DNA of 64,000 nt from Nocardioides lijunqiniae. Its GTDB lineage: Bacteria; Actinomycetota; Actinomycetes; Propionibacteriales; Nocardioidaceae. Positions 63,899 to 64,000 of this stretch are shown here, one piece after another (the first letter of the stretch is position 1; every line of letters begins with the position of its first letter). A program made the position numbers and the translations under genes. A model generated the notes under the pieces. The model was not told the origin of the DNA, made no database searches, and saw nothing but the letters and a program-made list of their open reading frames with translations. The DNA lies in NCBI RefSeq assembly GCF_015024225.1, contig NZ_JACJGM010000031.1, positions 17,518 to 81,517 of the forward strand. The letters run 5' to 3'.

Positions 63899-64000
63899 GT
63901 GCAGGACGAGGACCGGGACCAGGCCGCCGCGTCGCCGGCGCCCGGGGCCGGGCCGGAGCCCGCGCGACGCGGGGGAGGCCGGCGCCAGCCCCGCCGTGCC
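63899..64000 (+). CDS. Start of a gene running off the window
   Basis: GTG with GAAGGAGCGAAGG just before it, then 34 open codons (QDEDRDQAAASPAPGAG) to the window edge. The N-terminal stretch is acidic, then Arg/Pro/Gly-rich, so the family cannot be told. The relaxase or another transfer gene could lie here, given that none is present elsewhere in the window. Confidence 0.45.
   Translation, partial: MQDEDRDQAAASPAPGAGPEPARRGGGRRQPRRA

Noticed and set aside
1..64000. tRNA, rRNA, insertion sequence or phage structural genes
   Set aside because: No DDE or HUH transposase motifs, terminal repeats, tRNA-like cloverleaf or phage module were recognised by reading; a tRNA scan would settle the RNA genes.

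Overview
The window is a high-GC (roughly two thirds G+C by eye) actinobacterial sequence. The taxon signals are an Lsr2 nucleoid protein, an SCO6880/PrgI-type conjugation ATPase pair, a secreted Excalibur-staphylococcal-nuclease protein and actinobacterial DUF4192 and SWIM/DUF6493 genes. A Prim-Pol-like replication protein, a ParA/RHH partition pair, two ssb genes and a type IV secretion operon together suggest a large conjugative plasmid, or a comparable integrated element, from a Nocardioides-like actinomycete. The genus is a guess. No relaxase, rRNA, tRNA, CRISPR array or recognisable transposase was seen; the relaxase may lie outside the window.

Layout. 1-12.5 kb (minus strand): a ten-gene type IV secretion/conjugation operon, mostly coupled by 4-nt start/stop overlaps. 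Its genes, in transcription order, are a single-pass membrane protein, a secreted Ig-like surface protein, a ParA-like/DUF6668-like protein, a VirB2-like pilin, a VirB6/TrbL-like membrane protein, an SCO6880 protein, a VirB4-like ATPase, a lipoprotein, a four-domain cell-wall hydrolase and the VirD4-like coupling protein (cut by the window edge). A small winged-helix regulator sits divergently at 13.2 kb. 13.6-31.2 kb: an accessory and defence-like island with a lipoprotein, a PIN + ImmA/IrrE pair, a four-gene nuclease/Rad3-like-helicase/GIY-YIG-like cassette (16.3-22.3 kb), two broken genes, Lsr2, an Abi/HEPN protein and an XRE-ImmA pair. 31.4-36.3 kb: small orphan genes in mixed orientation, many separated by one family of short hairpin repeats.

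36.3-46.2 kb: the maintenance core, with a secreted nuclease, an AAA ATPase behind a large dyad, an RHH protein, the replication protein, a wHTH protein, ParA plus an RHH partner, and ssb. 46.6-49.5 kb: a second array of small orphan genes in which every intergenic gap carries the same hairpin repeat. 49.6-53.8 kb: a SWIM zinc-finger/DUF6493 operon ending in two coupled microproteins. 54-61 kb: DUF4192, a 14-residue-repeat coiled-coil membrane protein, a second ssb in inverted orientation to the first, and a ~1000-aa secreted DNRLRE-like protein with an AT-richer tip, coupled to a lipoprotein. 61-64 kb: a duplicated small-gene module, one copy decayed and one intact with a 28-aa membrane peptide, then the start of a further plus-strand gene.

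How it fits together: replication, partition and SSB maintain the element, the T4SS spreads it, and the wall hydrolase and secreted nuclease would act at or outside the envelope. The island carries anti-phage or toxin-antitoxin-like cargo. The two strongest candidates for something undescribed are the hairpin-punctuated single-gene arrays and the 16.3-22.3 kb helicase-nuclease cassette.
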